Part shown: one piece after another, positions 40,643-53,600 of the stretch | Numbering within the stretch: position 1 is the stretch's first letter | Layout: each line of letters opens with the position of its first letter | NCBI RefSeq assembly: GCF_963678635.1 | Contig: NC_087065.1 | Location: forward strand, 65,691,374-65,755,373 | DNA length: 64,000 nucleotides | From: Symsagittifera roscoffensis | Taxonomy: Eukaryota; Xenacoelomorpha; Acoela; Convolutidae | Reading direction: 5' to 3' | Notes under the pieces: generated by a model | The model's database searches: none | Told to the model about the DNA's origin: nothing | Seen by the model: only the letters and a program-made list of their open reading frames with translations | Translations under genes and position numbers: made by a program

Positions 40643-43600
40643 ATGGAAATAGCGCTCTTGGGTGAAGCTTTGAGCGAAAAGAGCACGCCGGATGTGCGAG
40701 AAAGGGTATGAGTTTTTCTTCATTTTGTGTTGATATCGCTAAATACTGTTCAATAAAATTGTCAAATTTTAGGCCCTAGCTCTTTACCAACAGTTGAGCT
40801 CATCAAATATTGGATGGAAAACTTTCAGCTGTCTTACTGAAAATGCTTATTTCTTCGAGATGTAAGTTCACTTAGCTTTTGATCTTCGATGTGTCATGCA
40901 GCAATGTGGCCTTTAAGTTACATGCATCAGCTATATATCGAAAGTACAGTGTTAATACCATGAACAATTTTTCTCTCGCATTAGATTTTTTCACCATTTT
41001 TAATGTGTTCCAACAGCCACGCGGACGATGCAGCGATTAGCAGAAAAACAAAGTGAAAAAAGACAAGAAAGCTATCCAGAATCTATAAACTACATAAGAA
41101 CTAAAATAAGCTTCGCGCTCCTGAGGAGCTCTATACTTTGTATAAGGGGGTGCAGATCGCTACGCAAAGTTCAATTTATCGACAACTCCATAAGCGCTAT
41201 TGTAGAGGAAGGACGGCTAAGATAAATTAACATTACGACGATGCATTTAATGCTGATTTTTGACTTCATTGCTGATGTATATATGCATTTTTATATCGCT
41301 GGTATAGCCCTATCCAGCTTGTGCACTTACCGTAACTAAACGGAAGGGCCCCTTTTGTAATTTATTTTTTTTTTTCAAAAAAAATTTTTTTTTTATGTGT
41401 TTGCACTATTTTTAATGGCCGATTTTTGAAATTTGTGTACTTTCTTACCTGTGATATGAAAAAAGGTAAGTTGTGGTCAATTTCTGTCTTATTTTTTAAT
41501 CTCGCTCAAAATCGGCTGTCGACATTAATGTGAAACTATTTAATAATTTTGTATTGATTTCCTGCGTTTCACAAATCGATAATTAAACGTAATCAATCAG
41601 GAACGTACACTTGTCATCATGCCAGCAACTTCTATAATAGAATCAGTGATTAATCAGTTGGTAGTTTGGCTTATAATGAATTCAAATTAAATTACTGATT
41701 CTGCATTTGAAGTAGAGGTAACGCTCATGTTTGGGATGTCTGAGACGGTCGGTGTTTGAGTACTGCCAGGACCTGCAATGTTTTGTGTTTGCACCTTCTC
41801 TGCTTTCTAAAATCAAACTTTCGGACCACCGTGTTTCTGCTTATTTTTATCAGCTTAGGTTCTCCAGCGCATGGCTTTTTAAAATGAAAATCTGCTTTTT
41901 AAAAAACGATTTGCTTTAGATTGTGGATTTTTGATTTTTGGATTATTTTTCGCGTAATCATAATTCGTAACAATTCACAGAAGGCGTGGATATACCATCA
42001 CAGACTTGTTCAACATATGCAGATAGGTCGATAGTGGTAGCACATACTTAGAAACTTTCTAAATAGGATTTTCAAGTGTTTTGTCGGTGTTTCGGCGCCA
42101 ATTCGATCGTTTTTGTTTCTAAGATGAAGTTTTGCTCCTAGTATTAACTTTAGCTCGGCTTTAAACTTGATGTAAATTTTTGATAGTTGTATACGAAATG
42201 TTCAATCTTAAAAGTTATTAGTATTGTTGGTTTTTTTCCGGATTAATGTCTAGGTGTAAAACTCTGTCCGCTTAATTTCCGCTACTCTTTAGCTAATTTT
42301 GTTTCCAGTATTAGCTGATTTGAGAGTTCTATGCTTCCGGATAAATTTTTGCCCGTGCGGTAAGCAAGGGTATTGCAATCGGGTTGTAGAGTTTTTTTCC
42401 CGTAATTAACCCTGCTCACATGACTGACTTTAAAGAAAAAAGAAAGAAATGAAATTAGAAAAATTTAAAAGGACTTTTTTTTGAAAAGTGTTTTGCATGC
42501 GGATAAATATTTGTAACTAGTCTTTATTATATTTTAATGCGTGTGACCCGTATCTTGCCATGTTTAAGCGGTAATTTTTCGCAACAGTTAAGGGCATAAC
42601 GTATCTATGCGTGGTTAAGCTATATCGTATATTGCAATGCTTAAGATTTTTTTTCGATTTTCCAGTTTGAATCTAGTGTTTGTTCCATTGAGTTAAAAAT
42701 TATCATCACAAAAGAGGAATGCTGTCAGTTTCCCCAGTGTTTGCGAGTTTGGTCTCAAATAATGAATGCCCAAATCCTTTCAGTGTACGAGATACGACAA
42801 TTTTTGTGATTTTATTCAAAGTTTTTTGGAAAACTCAATTTACAAAATAAAGTCCCAATTATGTATTTGGGTGCTGTCACTGTACTCTAAAGGATTGAGA
42901 ATCTTGCCTCCAAAGTTTTCGAGATATGACGTGTTTTATGTTTTCTTTTTCATTTTTCAGAAAACATAGATTATAAAATATTCAAAAAGTTTGAAATTCA
43001 TAATCTTGTAGTTGGGTACTATGAGGGTACTCAGAAGTTTCAAGATCCAAATCTTGCGTCCAAAATCGACTGCTAAAATGCTCTTAGTTTTCGAGATATG
43101 ACGTGTTTTGTCAAAATCTTTCAGGAAACTTAAATTTATTATTTTTTAAATTTCAAACACTCTTGGCGGCTGTCAGAATACTATAGGAGGTTGCGAATCT
43201 CACTTCAAATTATGACTGCTCAAATCTTTGTAGTTAATCAGATATGCCTTTTTGTGATTGTTTATAAAAATTTCAGAAAACATAAATTTTATTTTTTCTT
43301 CTTCAAACTTTGGAATTCCCTTCCTTGTAATGGGGGCTCCCAGAATATTCTCAGAAGCTGCGAATCTTGCATCCTATTATTACTGCTCAATTTTTTTAAT
43401 GTGTTCGAGATATGACGTTTTAATTTTTCTTCTGCATATTTTAATCGAATTTTGAAGCCCCCTTCCGTGTAATGGGAAGGGGGCTGCAGAGTATTTTCAG
43501 GGGTTGCAAATCTTGCCTCCAAATATGACTGCTAAATTTTTTGTGGTTTTCAAGATATTACATTTTTTTGCGATTTTTTCAGAAAATTTAATATATATTT

Positions 43601-46600
43601 TTTTCAAATTATGTAATTCTCAACGCTTTTTTTGGGGATGTCAGAGTACTCAAGGGGGTTGCGAATATCGCCTCCTCATATGGCATCTTAACTCTTTGTA
43701 ATTTTCGTTTTTATGGTTTTTCAGTTTTTTCTCAAAGTTTGAAATTCCTAACCCTGCATTTGGGTACTGTGAGAGTACTCTCAAGAGTTGCAAATTTTGC
43801 GTCCAAATTCGACTGCTCAAATGCTTTTAATTTCCAAGATGTGACGTTTTCTATGTCATTTTGAATTTTTTCAAAGAACTTAGATTTAAAAATCTAATGA
43901 TTTTTCAAAATTTGAATTTAAAAAACTTAAAAAAAATTGAAATTACCAACCCTGTTGTTGGGTGGTGTCAGATTACACACAAAGATTGTAGATCTTTTTT
44001 CATTATATGCGGTTTTGTTCATGAGTTCTCAAAAATTCGAAGAACCGGAAGTGCGTTACACGCTAGTTTGTTGTTATATCGATTCGGACAAAATTTAATT
44101 TTCTCGTTTTGTTGCAAAACATGCTCTTGTCGTTTGTTTCCATCGTTGCTTAATTACTCGAAGTTTTCTCTTTTGTTTTAAAGCTGAAAATAATTATTCA
44201 GCTCGAAACTTCATGTTTTTTTTCAGGAAGAAGTATTAAAAGTTGTTCACTCTTAATTGTTATTTTTCGCGGTTAGGTTTTTTAAAGTTAATTCTAATGC
44301 ATTTGCTGAACAGAAGGCAACTTCAAGATAATCTCGATTAAAAAATTTCAAATAGCCGTGAGGAAGAGTGAATGACTTATTCTGGAAATTCAAAGAGCTT
44401 GAACATGATATATATAAAACTCGAAACAATTTTCAAAAAAAGTCAATTGTGTTTTTTTACGGTCTCCTTGATTCCATTGTCACATTTTTCTGTAGACTAT
44501 GTCTTAAGTTCATTATGTTTGATCACAAGCGGCGCGAAGCTCAGTGTCGTTTTTTGAGCCAAGTGCAATAAATATTCTATTTTTAACTTTGTTTTAACAG
44601 CAACAGTCAACTGCAGTTTGCAACATTGGTGTTGCTTCAAGATCACGTGAAAAATCATTTTGACTCCTCGAACGAAGTGGAACAGGCAGAGTTTCGGCAA
44701 TTTGCTCAGGAAATATTGGTTGAATTTGTAAGTACTCGCTTGTGACGTTTTGACTTTTTACGTTCTAGTTTTACTGTTTTGTATATGGCAATAATCTGCA
44801 TAACACATTTTCCGACAAAGAGCGTATGTAGGATGCTCTTGATTGGTAACCGAAAGAATGGATGCAAATAATCATAAAATTTTTCATTCGAACCCCTAAG
44901 ATAAAAACTGGGTTATTTTTAGGGCAACAAAGTGCATGTTTGTCCTCGACTTACAAACACTAAGTTTGCATCATTTCTGTCGGCCCTATGTGTACATGAC
45001 TACCCTGCTAATTGGAAAACGTTCTTCCGTGACATCATGTTCTTGAAAGACAGGGGAATTAAGGGGATTGAATTGTACCTGATGATTCTGAAAGAGGTCA
45101 ATTGTGAGTTATCTGACCGACAGATTGCAAGAACAGAGGAGGAATTCAAGAGAAACACGTTCATTAAAGATACAATGCGAGATGATTGTGTTTCTATAAT
45201 GGCCGATTCTTGGAAATGGATTCTGAATCAGGCCTTGTCAAACACAACTGTCTTTGACATAGACCACGACGAAAATTCTGCAAATATTGTCAGTCTGTGT
45301 TTGAACGTGATGGCAGGATACATACAATGGATAGAGATTGGAGAGCTTGTTAATAATGAGGTTGTGGGCTTGTTGTTGTCGCTGTCATTCAAGAAAGGGA
45401 CAAGAAAAGCGGCCATAGAGACTATTGATGCAGTTTGTGCCAAAGGCATGCTTCCCGATAGCAAAATGCCGATGATAGATTCCTTCTATTCAGTCCTCAA
45501 CTCGCAGAGTATTCTGACCATCTCGAAATACGACGCAGATGATGAAGACGACGTTGAATATTTGTGCTCTCTGTCCGCGTTTGTTAACAGTTCGGTTTTG
45601 CAACTGGTCGATATATTCAAAGAGTATGCTAGGAAGGACTTCAGTGTTTCAAACAAGGCTTTAAGTTCGATTGAAGAAAAGGTACCGATAATGCTGGAGC
45701 TTGTTCGATGCGAAGATGATGATGTTTCGAAGGCAATTTTGAACTCCACTAAAGAACTTCTGGCAATCTATCGTCAAATTTCAATGACCGCTGAGCGAAA
45801 AGAGATCACGCAGCAAATTATGTTGGGACTTGTGAAAAAATACAAATTTGAACCAGACTTTAATTTTGAAAATTCACAAGACGACGAAAATGATTTCTAC
45901 GTTTTCCGCAACGATTTGAAATACTTGTTTGACAGTTTGGCGAAGCTTGACAATATGTTGGTTACTGAGTTTGTTCAGACTTGTTTCATGTCCACTGTTC
46001 CAAGTTGGAGGTCACACTCGTTCGATGAAGTTGAACTTTCTCTGCATTTGTTTTATTTGCTCGGAGAGGCGCTGCCTCACGTAAGCGGCAACATTTTCAC
46101 TGCTGAATCGCCATGCACGGTTATCGTATGCAACATTCTTCATGCACTGGTGACTTCAGAAGTTGTGCAGTTTGATCATCCTGCAGTTTTGTTGATCTAT
46201 TTTGAAATCATGGTTCGCTACGACAAGTTTTTCGCTTTCAATTCTCAACACATTCCCACAGTTCTGGAATCATTCACTGGACATTCAGGGGTGCTGAGCA
46301 AGTATAGTCAAGTTAGAGGTCGATGTGCTTATTTGTTTTGCCGCTTTATTAAACTCCTCAAGTCTTCAGTTCAGCCGCACCGTGATGTACTATTGGGAAA
46401 AATTGAGAAAATAATCGAACAAGTGTTCGCCTTGGACTACGTTGATTCGCAGTCTCCGAGAATCGAAAACGAAGATAGTCAGTTTTTGTTCGAGGCGGTG
46501 GGACTTCTGATCCAAATGTGTCCCCCAGAAAGTGCCCCAGTGATGCTAGGAAGTGTGTTGAGGCCTATCAATCAGAGGATCGAACAGTACGCAGACCTGT

Positions 46601-49176
46601 TGCTGGAGATATCTACTAGTTGTGATCAGACTAGAATGAGTCAGCAGATGAAGGACAAGGCCACTGCGGCTGCACAGAACTTCGCAGATTTCGTCTCATT
46701 TGCCAGGTCAGTTTTTGAAATTTAACCGGATGTTTTTTAGTTAGCGGAGGAAGCGCCTTCTAGCAACCCCCTCCCCTTTATCGGTAAACTTTAAAGGAGC
46801 TCTCTCAGTGAGTTGATTTGAATATCTATATGGAGTTTTCACTAAGTTCTTTGACGAAGTACGGAAAGAGTTTTATACATTTCGAGAGATTTAATCATGG
46901 CCGAAGGACCGAACCAATCAAAAGCCTTTATTAAACTTATTATTTTTTCTTCAGTTTTGAACACCGAATTCTGGTAGGCTAATGAAATTGTCTTCGGTTT
47001 GATTTTCTGCCATATGAAATTCATCTTACATAGTGATTTACAAACTGATTAACTGGATTACAAATAGATGATTTTTGCAGCCGGTTGAGCAAAGCGTTCC
47101 AAACGAGCCAGGCTGTGGAGGCCAGTGGATGTGGAGCATGCCTGGTAGAGACCCTGGATTTCGTGCTGAAGGGACTAAGAGTGCGACAGGACTTCACACT
47201 GGGATTCACTAACGTCGTCTATGCTGCAGTGAAACAATACCTCCACAGAATGGTCATTTGCCTGCCGAGTGAAATCATTCTGCATTATGTGAAACTGACA
47301 ATGGAGTCACTGCTGCAGGCCATAAATAACCCCAGTAGTGTCCCCCCTCTAGGAGGTGGGGGTGGTGTGGTGCCCAAGAGTAGACACCTGTCGGCAGGGG
47401 GGTTGATTGAGTTCATCCCGTTGGTTAACCAAGTGGTTGCCAGGTACAAGGTAAGAGCAGCCTCTTCTGTTTCTATTGAGTGACTTATCTGATTTCACTG
47501 AACTTCCTTTTACTGTTAGCTCGATTGGGAGCTACCTCATTCTGGCGAAGCTGTCCAATTAAAATTTTCTTGTGCAATTTTGTAGGAGTTCAGTGCCTCG
47601 CACTCAACTGTAAGTAGCGAAACTCTCAGAAACCAAAAGCAACCGTCAAACGAAACAACGTCCGTCATCTTTTTAATGCTTTTGTGTTGGCAAAAATTGG
47701 AATCATGTTTCTATTTTGAGCATTTTGCAGTTTTTCTGATATCGTTTTAGAAACAGAGCGTGGAAATGCTGGACGGAATTTTCGTCCCGGTGCTACAAGT
47801 GTTTTCAATGGTCGCTCTGTCCCAAGACCCGACCGACACAACTGCAGGCCAAGTAGTGTCTTCAGCCTCTCACGTGTCCTGCTCTTCGACAGACGAGGAA
47901 GCTACCCTTAAAGAGTTGCGGAGCCAGTTGAAGAGATCTTTTTTCACCTTCATCAATACTATCCTGCACAATGACGCATTCCCTGTCATCACGGGGAGGG
48001 GCCAGGATGTGGTGTGGATGGTGTTGATGAGTGTGGCAGATGGAGCATTGCACTTTCCCGACCCGGTGGTAAGAAGTCAAATAAGTTTGCTTACACTGAA
48101 GTATTCGTGTTTTTGAGCGATTCAGGACATACTCTTTTCTAAATCAGTTCCTAAAAATTAGTTTCTCAAAATGTAGTTTTCAGTAAAGAAATTGCATATA
48201 TAAGTTATAGGTGTTAGTGTATACTTGTTGGTTGAAATTTCAAAAGTATTGATGTTTAAACTAAATCGAACAAGTATAGCCGGTTACTGTGTGAGATTCC
48301 GAGCACAGTAAATAAGAGTCGATAAACATAATGAGACTTATATAATAACTTACAATTCTGAGTACCGTTAGATTAAATTCAATTTCTGTTTTAGACACAG
48401 AAGCTGTGCTTCACGATTCTAAAGAAGTTCATCGAAGTCGCTGGTAAGTGCTTAGAAGTTGAGAAATCGGGAGATATTTCAATACTTATTTCAATTACTA
48501 TGATTAAGTATTTGTTGAAGTTACTTGGTCTTGCTTTTAGACGATGAGTCGGGAACAGCGTGTGACGTCAAGAACTTCGCCTTCAGCAATGTGATCCCTG
48601 CTTGCTTTGCAGTGTGCTGTGCGCCCAATTTCAACCCCAAAGACGCCCAGTCGAACATGGCGCTGATGGAGGCTGCCACTGCCCTCAAAGTGTCCGCGGA
48701 GAAGTATGGGGAGAACGTGGTGGCGGAGTACCTGGCCAACTCCTACCTCCCCTCTCAGAACATACCTCAAGATAGGATCAATGTCAGTCAACACATTCCC
48801 CCCACCCTCTTTTTCTTCAATTATCTCCTAAAAATTCAAACTTTTTTCTAATTTATGAAGATTGAAATAATATAGTGTTATCGAGAACAGTAAAAGTAAT
48901 TTTATAATGGCGTTTACCATGGTTGCTTGGTACTTATTATGACGTTCATTCTCGGACGTTCAATTTTAAATTTGATGTTTTTTTGGGATCCAATTGTTAT
49001 TGTTGTGTATTTTAGGAGTTGACGATCGCTATCAAAACATACGATGCCAAACGATTTCGAGATTTCTACAAGGTTAGAATAAAAAATAACTTATTATTTG
49101 ATATGGGTTTTTATTGATGACGATTCTGATCAGTTTTTCAATTTAATAGGAATGGATTAACAAGCTATTGGGATGA
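40643..49176 (+). CDS. XPOT: Exportin-T (tRNA nuclear exporter), 11 exons
   Basis: Exportin-T is a karyopherin-beta-family HEAT-repeat protein that carries mature tRNAs out of the nucleus with Ran-GTP. Coding exons: 40,643-40,705; 40,773-40,861; 44,601-44,727; 44,923-46,706; 47,081-47,450; 47,586-47,609; 47,751-48,068; 48,395-48,443; 48,541-48,782; 49,016-49,072; 49,150-49,176. All borders are GT-AG and phases fit throughout, giving 1,049 residues (vertebrate forms are about 960). Recognisable blocks are an N-terminal MEIALLGEALSE, VLLQDHVK, NTFIKDTMRDDC, VMAGYIQWIEI, RCEDDDVSKAI, VRYDKFFAFNSQHIP, YLHRMVICLPSE, LIEFIPLVNQVVARYK and NVIPACFAVC. Exon 3 could start 6 bp later (tandem acceptor CAGCAACAG). 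The 24-nt exon 6 is tentative. The large fourth exon holds 595 codons. No AATAAA is seen in the first ~280 bp after the stop. Confidence 0.93.
40862..44600 (+). other. XPOT intron 2 (3.7 kb), repeat-rich
   Basis: The intron is by far the longest of the gene; the others are 67-353 bp. Apart from the tandem-repeat block at 42,539-44,030 it is AT-rich and carries no supported gene. Short ORFs are chance open frames. Its expansion is explained by repeat insertion. Confidence 0.75.
42539..44030. repeat. Tandem repeat block, ~150-bp degenerate unit (copy 2)
   Basis: The block starts with the same leader as the one at 9,180 (GCGTGTGACcCGTATcTTGCC, GGGCATAACGTATCTATGC, TTTGAATCTAGTGTTTG). It continues with units containing GAGATA(T/C)GAC (about 42,789, 42,920, 43,097, 43,409), a GGGTGCTGTCAgAGTACTC-like box and GTTGCGAATCTTGCCTCC. 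It is longer and more diverged than copy 1. It sits wholly within XPOT intron 2. Confidence 0.7.
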
Positions 49177-51477
49177 ACTTTGCTGGCTTACAAAACATGT
49201 TATGCTCTGCCCGTCGAAGTGAATGAAGTTGTAGCCAGCGAGTATTTTACAAACAGGTGCCTTCCAGAGGATAGAAATTATATTGAAGAAATAACTTCAT
49301 TTGCTGATGTTTTGTGTGGTTAACTGATTACATGTCATCTTTGCTATGAAAATGCTCTAAATTTGTACTTTAATGCAGTATTGTAATGTCGGAATATAGC
49401 GGTGTATGTAAATTATACAATGTTAAATGAAAGGGGTGTAATAAGCAATCAATCTTCTTTGGTTCTTAATTGCAATCGTTTTGATTGCTAGAAAATTTAT
49501 GTTTTCTAAAATCTATTTTGTATTACTGTTTACGCTTTGAGATGGAAAATGGTTATAAATATATACGGCAGTTTTGAAAAAGGAGGAGCTTCCAACTTTC
49601 GCAAAAAAATGAAAAATTTTGAATATTAGTGCTGTCGAATGCTTGATAAGTTTTCTTTTGAGGGGTTCTAAAACGCATATTTGCAGCGCAACCTGATTTG
49701 GACAGTTCTTTTCGGATAAAGGGGAGAAGAGATTAATAAGAATCTAAGTATCCGCCTCTCTTTGAAGCACAATACGCTTCTGCCGGAGAACGGGACATCA
49801 TTACGCAGCCCAGGTATCCCTCTGTGGATTAATTGTCTTGAAGAACTATTCGTCTGTTTGTCAAATAAGTAGCAGGAAAATTTTTAATTCTGGTGTTTTG
49901 CTCAAAATCAGACTGCAAATCAAAATGCGACCTAATTCCGAAATGGGATGATCATATTGAAGTCCTTTAAAAATCGATCACGTGAGCATAGTAATGGTAT
50001 CGCAGTGGTATTTGCATCTGTCTAACAGTTCATGGATCAGTTGAATTAAGATCCCGCTGTTTAAACGAAATTGAGTACATTGTTATTATTATCCTAAAGA
50101 GCCCATGAACAAAATTGTTTAAGAGTAATCGACGTAGTGAAGGCTTATATAGGTTTTGTGATATTTTTTTTTGGTTTAGTTAGGAAAAGTTTTAGAGTCT
50201 GTTCACGCTCAGTTGTCTGAGTTGTCTGATTTCACGCTAGAGTCTGATTTTTCGCGGTTTGACTTTGATTTCTTTTCAAGTTCAGTGCAGTTCTATTGTT
50301 AAAAGGAAGGCTTGCTCCCCTATCGAACAGCAAAAGTGTCAAGGTCACGAAAAACTAGATCGACTTTATTTTTGAAAGGGATTTTAAATGTTCAGTTTTC
50401 CCATCGGAATTGAAAATTTACCTATTGATCCAGTTTTCTGAAATTGGGTTCATTTCATCAAGACAGCACCAATCATGAATTGTTAGTGAAATTCAAAGAG
50501 TTTCATGGTCATAAGTTTTTAAAATGTGAAAGTTGAAGTTTTTTTCAAACAATTTATTTATTTCTGTTTCCTTGCGTTCATTTCTCTTTTCCAACTGTCA
50601 AGGCTATGTTTTCCACTTTGGGTTGCTTTTGCTTGTTCCATGTATTTTTTTATCAGATTTCTAAACAACTTTGTTCACAGGACTCATCGACTCCTGGTAC
50701 CTTGGTTCATACGCGAATGCAAACTAAAAATAAGTGATTTCCATTTGTTTTGTTTCTAGTTTTTTTTTTGTTTTACGTTTACAACTCTTTGATAGCTCTT
50801 AAATGTCTTGGCGTTTGAATCTTTTATTTATTGTATCGCAATTAGTGCGTAGCTCAGTTTCGCCTCTGTGTGAAAGTTATTTTTATGGTTCAGTTTTTTT
50901 TTCAGCTGAATTAGAAAATAAAACATAGGGTAGTTTTTTCAAGCTGAGTTAACTTAACTAAATATGAGTCAACCAGAACTACAAACCTAACTAATTGCTG
51001 CAGTGATATGTTTTTTCTTTGATTTCGAAAGTTGGAAAATATTTGTTTTTTAAAAATCAGCAATTTTTTCTACATACATGACATACATATTCACCAAATA
51101 TGACCTCCAGTACGAGACCAAACTGTGCATTTTGTGAATTGTATGCGATTCAGCAACAAGCCTAAATCACATTCATCGTGGTATCTGCAGCTTTGCTACT
51201 TTTCTTCGATCTTCTTTGTGGTTTTGAATTCCACAAACAAACAGCTAAAACACGGTATCCACAAATAAAATCCACAAACAAAAAAAACAATTAAAAAAAG
51301 GTATAGATAAATTGTGCTGTCGCGGAATCCGCAAATTGTAATTGGAATCTGACTTTTTTTTGCGGATTCCAGTTGCAAATGTTAAAGCGTTTTGAAGTAA
51401 TTTTTTTGCTAGGTGGTCACCAGGGAGTTCAGTCGCAGTTACTGCTAACAGTTGAGCTACCAGTTGAAATATCAAAC
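49177..51477. other. Intergenic DNA downstream of XPOT, with possible decayed SINE
   Basis: No gene is seen. At about 49,995-50,050 the sequence ATCGCAGTGG (box-A-like) and, 32 bp on, GGATCAGTTGAATTAAGATCCC (a T-arm-like stem with a degenerate box B) resembles a tRNA-derived SINE head. The remaining DNA is AT-rich with short chance ORFs only. Confidence 0.35.
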
Positions 51478-51738
51478 GTTCGATCTCAATTCCTGCCAAC
51501 TTTGATCTCAGTTCCTGCCCCCAACTTACTTTTTACTTTAATTGCGAATGCTTCCAACTCATACTCAATTTTGATCTCAATTCCTGCCAGTTTCGATCTC
51601 AGTTCTTTCCATGTTTGATATCAATTCCTGTTAGTTTCGATCTCAATTCCAGTTTTACACCTAACTTTGATCTCAATTCTTGTCACTTCGATCTCATTTT
51701 CCGCCAATTCGTTCGGTCTCAACTCCTTCAATCTCATT
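51478..51738 (+). repeat. Minisatellite TTTGATCTCAATTCCTGCC
   Basis: About nine degenerate units of 20-27 bp built on (TTT/TTC)GATCTCA(A/G)TTCCTGCCA follow each other, with one ~55-bp gap. The last units decay to GGTCTCAACTCCTTCAATCTCATTCC. Confidence 0.75.
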
Positions 51739-52839
51739 CCAAAGCTCATTCCATTCATCTCTTTTTAATTACTGGCGATTAGAATTCACTCTGGACCATC
51801 TGTAATCCCAAATAATGGGATTATTTACATTTTCATTTTGGTTTTGATTCTATATTTGGGTACGAATATGGGTCTCTACGCGGTATAATCGCTTGTTGCC
51901 GACAACGTTAATGCTACAGGTTTTGGTACGCGGAATCCACGGAAGTTTTGTGAATGGAATACGCCTAAACTTTGGAAGATGTTTAAAGACTTGTCTTTTG
52001 AATCCAGAAAGATGCAGAAACCAATTGGTGCGCCTATCCAGCACACAATTTGGCCTTGTATAGTCATATTCAATTTTTTTTTGGCTGAAGAAGAATGCAT
52101 TTTTTTTATTTCCATTTTGTTTTGAAACATATATGGGTTTCTACTCGGTATAACTTGTTTCAGCTGAGTTATTTGATGTTTGTTGCAGCTTGTACTTAAG
52201 TTGTGCAGGCTCATGGTGCACTCATCGACCATAGCAATCGCAAAGAAGCTAAGCAACGAATTTTCAAACACAAAATCGTTCTCGGGCAAACTTTTTTCAG
52301 TCTCATGATTTCGGTTGTAATCCGATTTACTACATCTTAAACCCATTTCCAAGTGGTTTTATAATTTGTCAGGATTTTAGAATTTTCTCAGTACATTTTT
52401 TCACTTTTTTCTCATAAAAGTCATTCACCGTCAACATATGCTTCATTTATTTCCGGAAAATTATTTTCGATTTTAACATTGAGACGATGAACTAAAAAAA
52501 TTATTTCGAGAAGCTGATTTCAAAAATTTCCAAAAATTTAGAAAACTGAACATTGTTTCTCAGTTGATTCTTGCTCTTTTTAGTTGAAAAATCTGAGTTC
52601 ATTCTTTCAAAAGTTAAATTTCAAGTAAAGAACTGGTGAAACGTCTCAAATTTTTCTCAAAGCGTTCTTCAACTAACTCAAATGACTTTTTGTTTATGAA
52701 AGGATTGTTATTTTTTGCAGTTTCAGTTTTTTTCTAAAGATTTCAATGTATGCGAATGAAGTGTATTTTCAAGTGATCCTAATTCTTGATTGCGGTGCTC
52801 TTAGGGCTTTCTATGTGTTAACAAATATCTTCCGGGTTG
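51739..52839. other. AT-rich intergenic DNA
   Basis: No gene, RNA or repeat can be supported here. A partial internal repeat (TATGGGTCTCTACGCGGTATAA at about 51,868 and TATGGGTTTCTACTCGGTATAA at about 52,131, listed here as two 22-base sites with four differences) suggests an old ~263-bp duplication. Confidence 0.4.
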
Positions 52840-53600
52840 ACAAAAACTGCTTGTCATACAATTTTCATATATGAAAAAATGCTTATCAAATTCTTCCATA
52901 CAATTTCATAGAGCAAAAACAAGTGTATGAAAATGGCAAAATTAGCATTTTTTTCATAATATGAAACTGTATGACAAGCTTTTTTTTCATACTATGAAAT
53001 TGTATGATGAGCGTTTTTTACATAAATGAAACTAAAAAAAAAATTTTGTTTCGAGATTTTAGGTTTCAACCGAAACACTAACCAAGGTTTTTTTGTCATA
53101 AGAAAACCCAGTGTAACCGGTAGTTACCACGCAGATAAACTGCATTTGGTGATTTTAGCCTTGAAAATTATATTTAACATTTTTACATGGAACTATATAC
53201 CAAAAAAGTAACTTTTTGAATATGGCTTGATAATTTTTAGTTTGAAAACTTTGATGATTGAGAAAAAAGCCAATTTTTTATAAATCTATTTTCAATCTAA
53301 GCAAATGAAAAAAAAAGTATTAATCGTGATCACCAAAAAATTTTTTTTGAACTTTTAAATTTTTTTGGGTGAAAAACTCAACCTGGACTACGTTATAAAC
53401 ACAAAAAGTCAAGTTTTGCCTGCAAAAAATTATTTGGAAAATTTTCTTAGCACAAAAGCAAATTTGCAAAAAAAAGGGATTAAAAATTTTTTACCTCCAT
53501 TTTTTTCTTGTTTATGAAAAAAATGCATATCATACAGTTTTCATATATGAAAACTATGATAAGCATTTTTCTGACCGCAATTAAAATTATGTTTTTGATT
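52840..53600. repeat. Palindromic AT-rich repeat (CATACAATTTTCATATATGAAA family)
   Basis: Variants of ATACA(A/G)TTTTCATA and its complement TATGAAA.TGTATGA recur in both orientations (about 52,855, 52,895, 52,965, 52,990, 53,530). At 53,532-53,560 they form a hairpin with TTTTCATATATGAAAA at the core. The sites are often next to GCTTATCA or TGACAAGC. The pattern suggests a hairpin-forming satellite or MITE cluster. Confidence 0.5.

Noticed and set aside
44368-44571. Overlapping 61-67-aa ORFs in XPOT intron 2
   Set aside because: They lie inside a single intron, overlap in two frames and show no protein texture.
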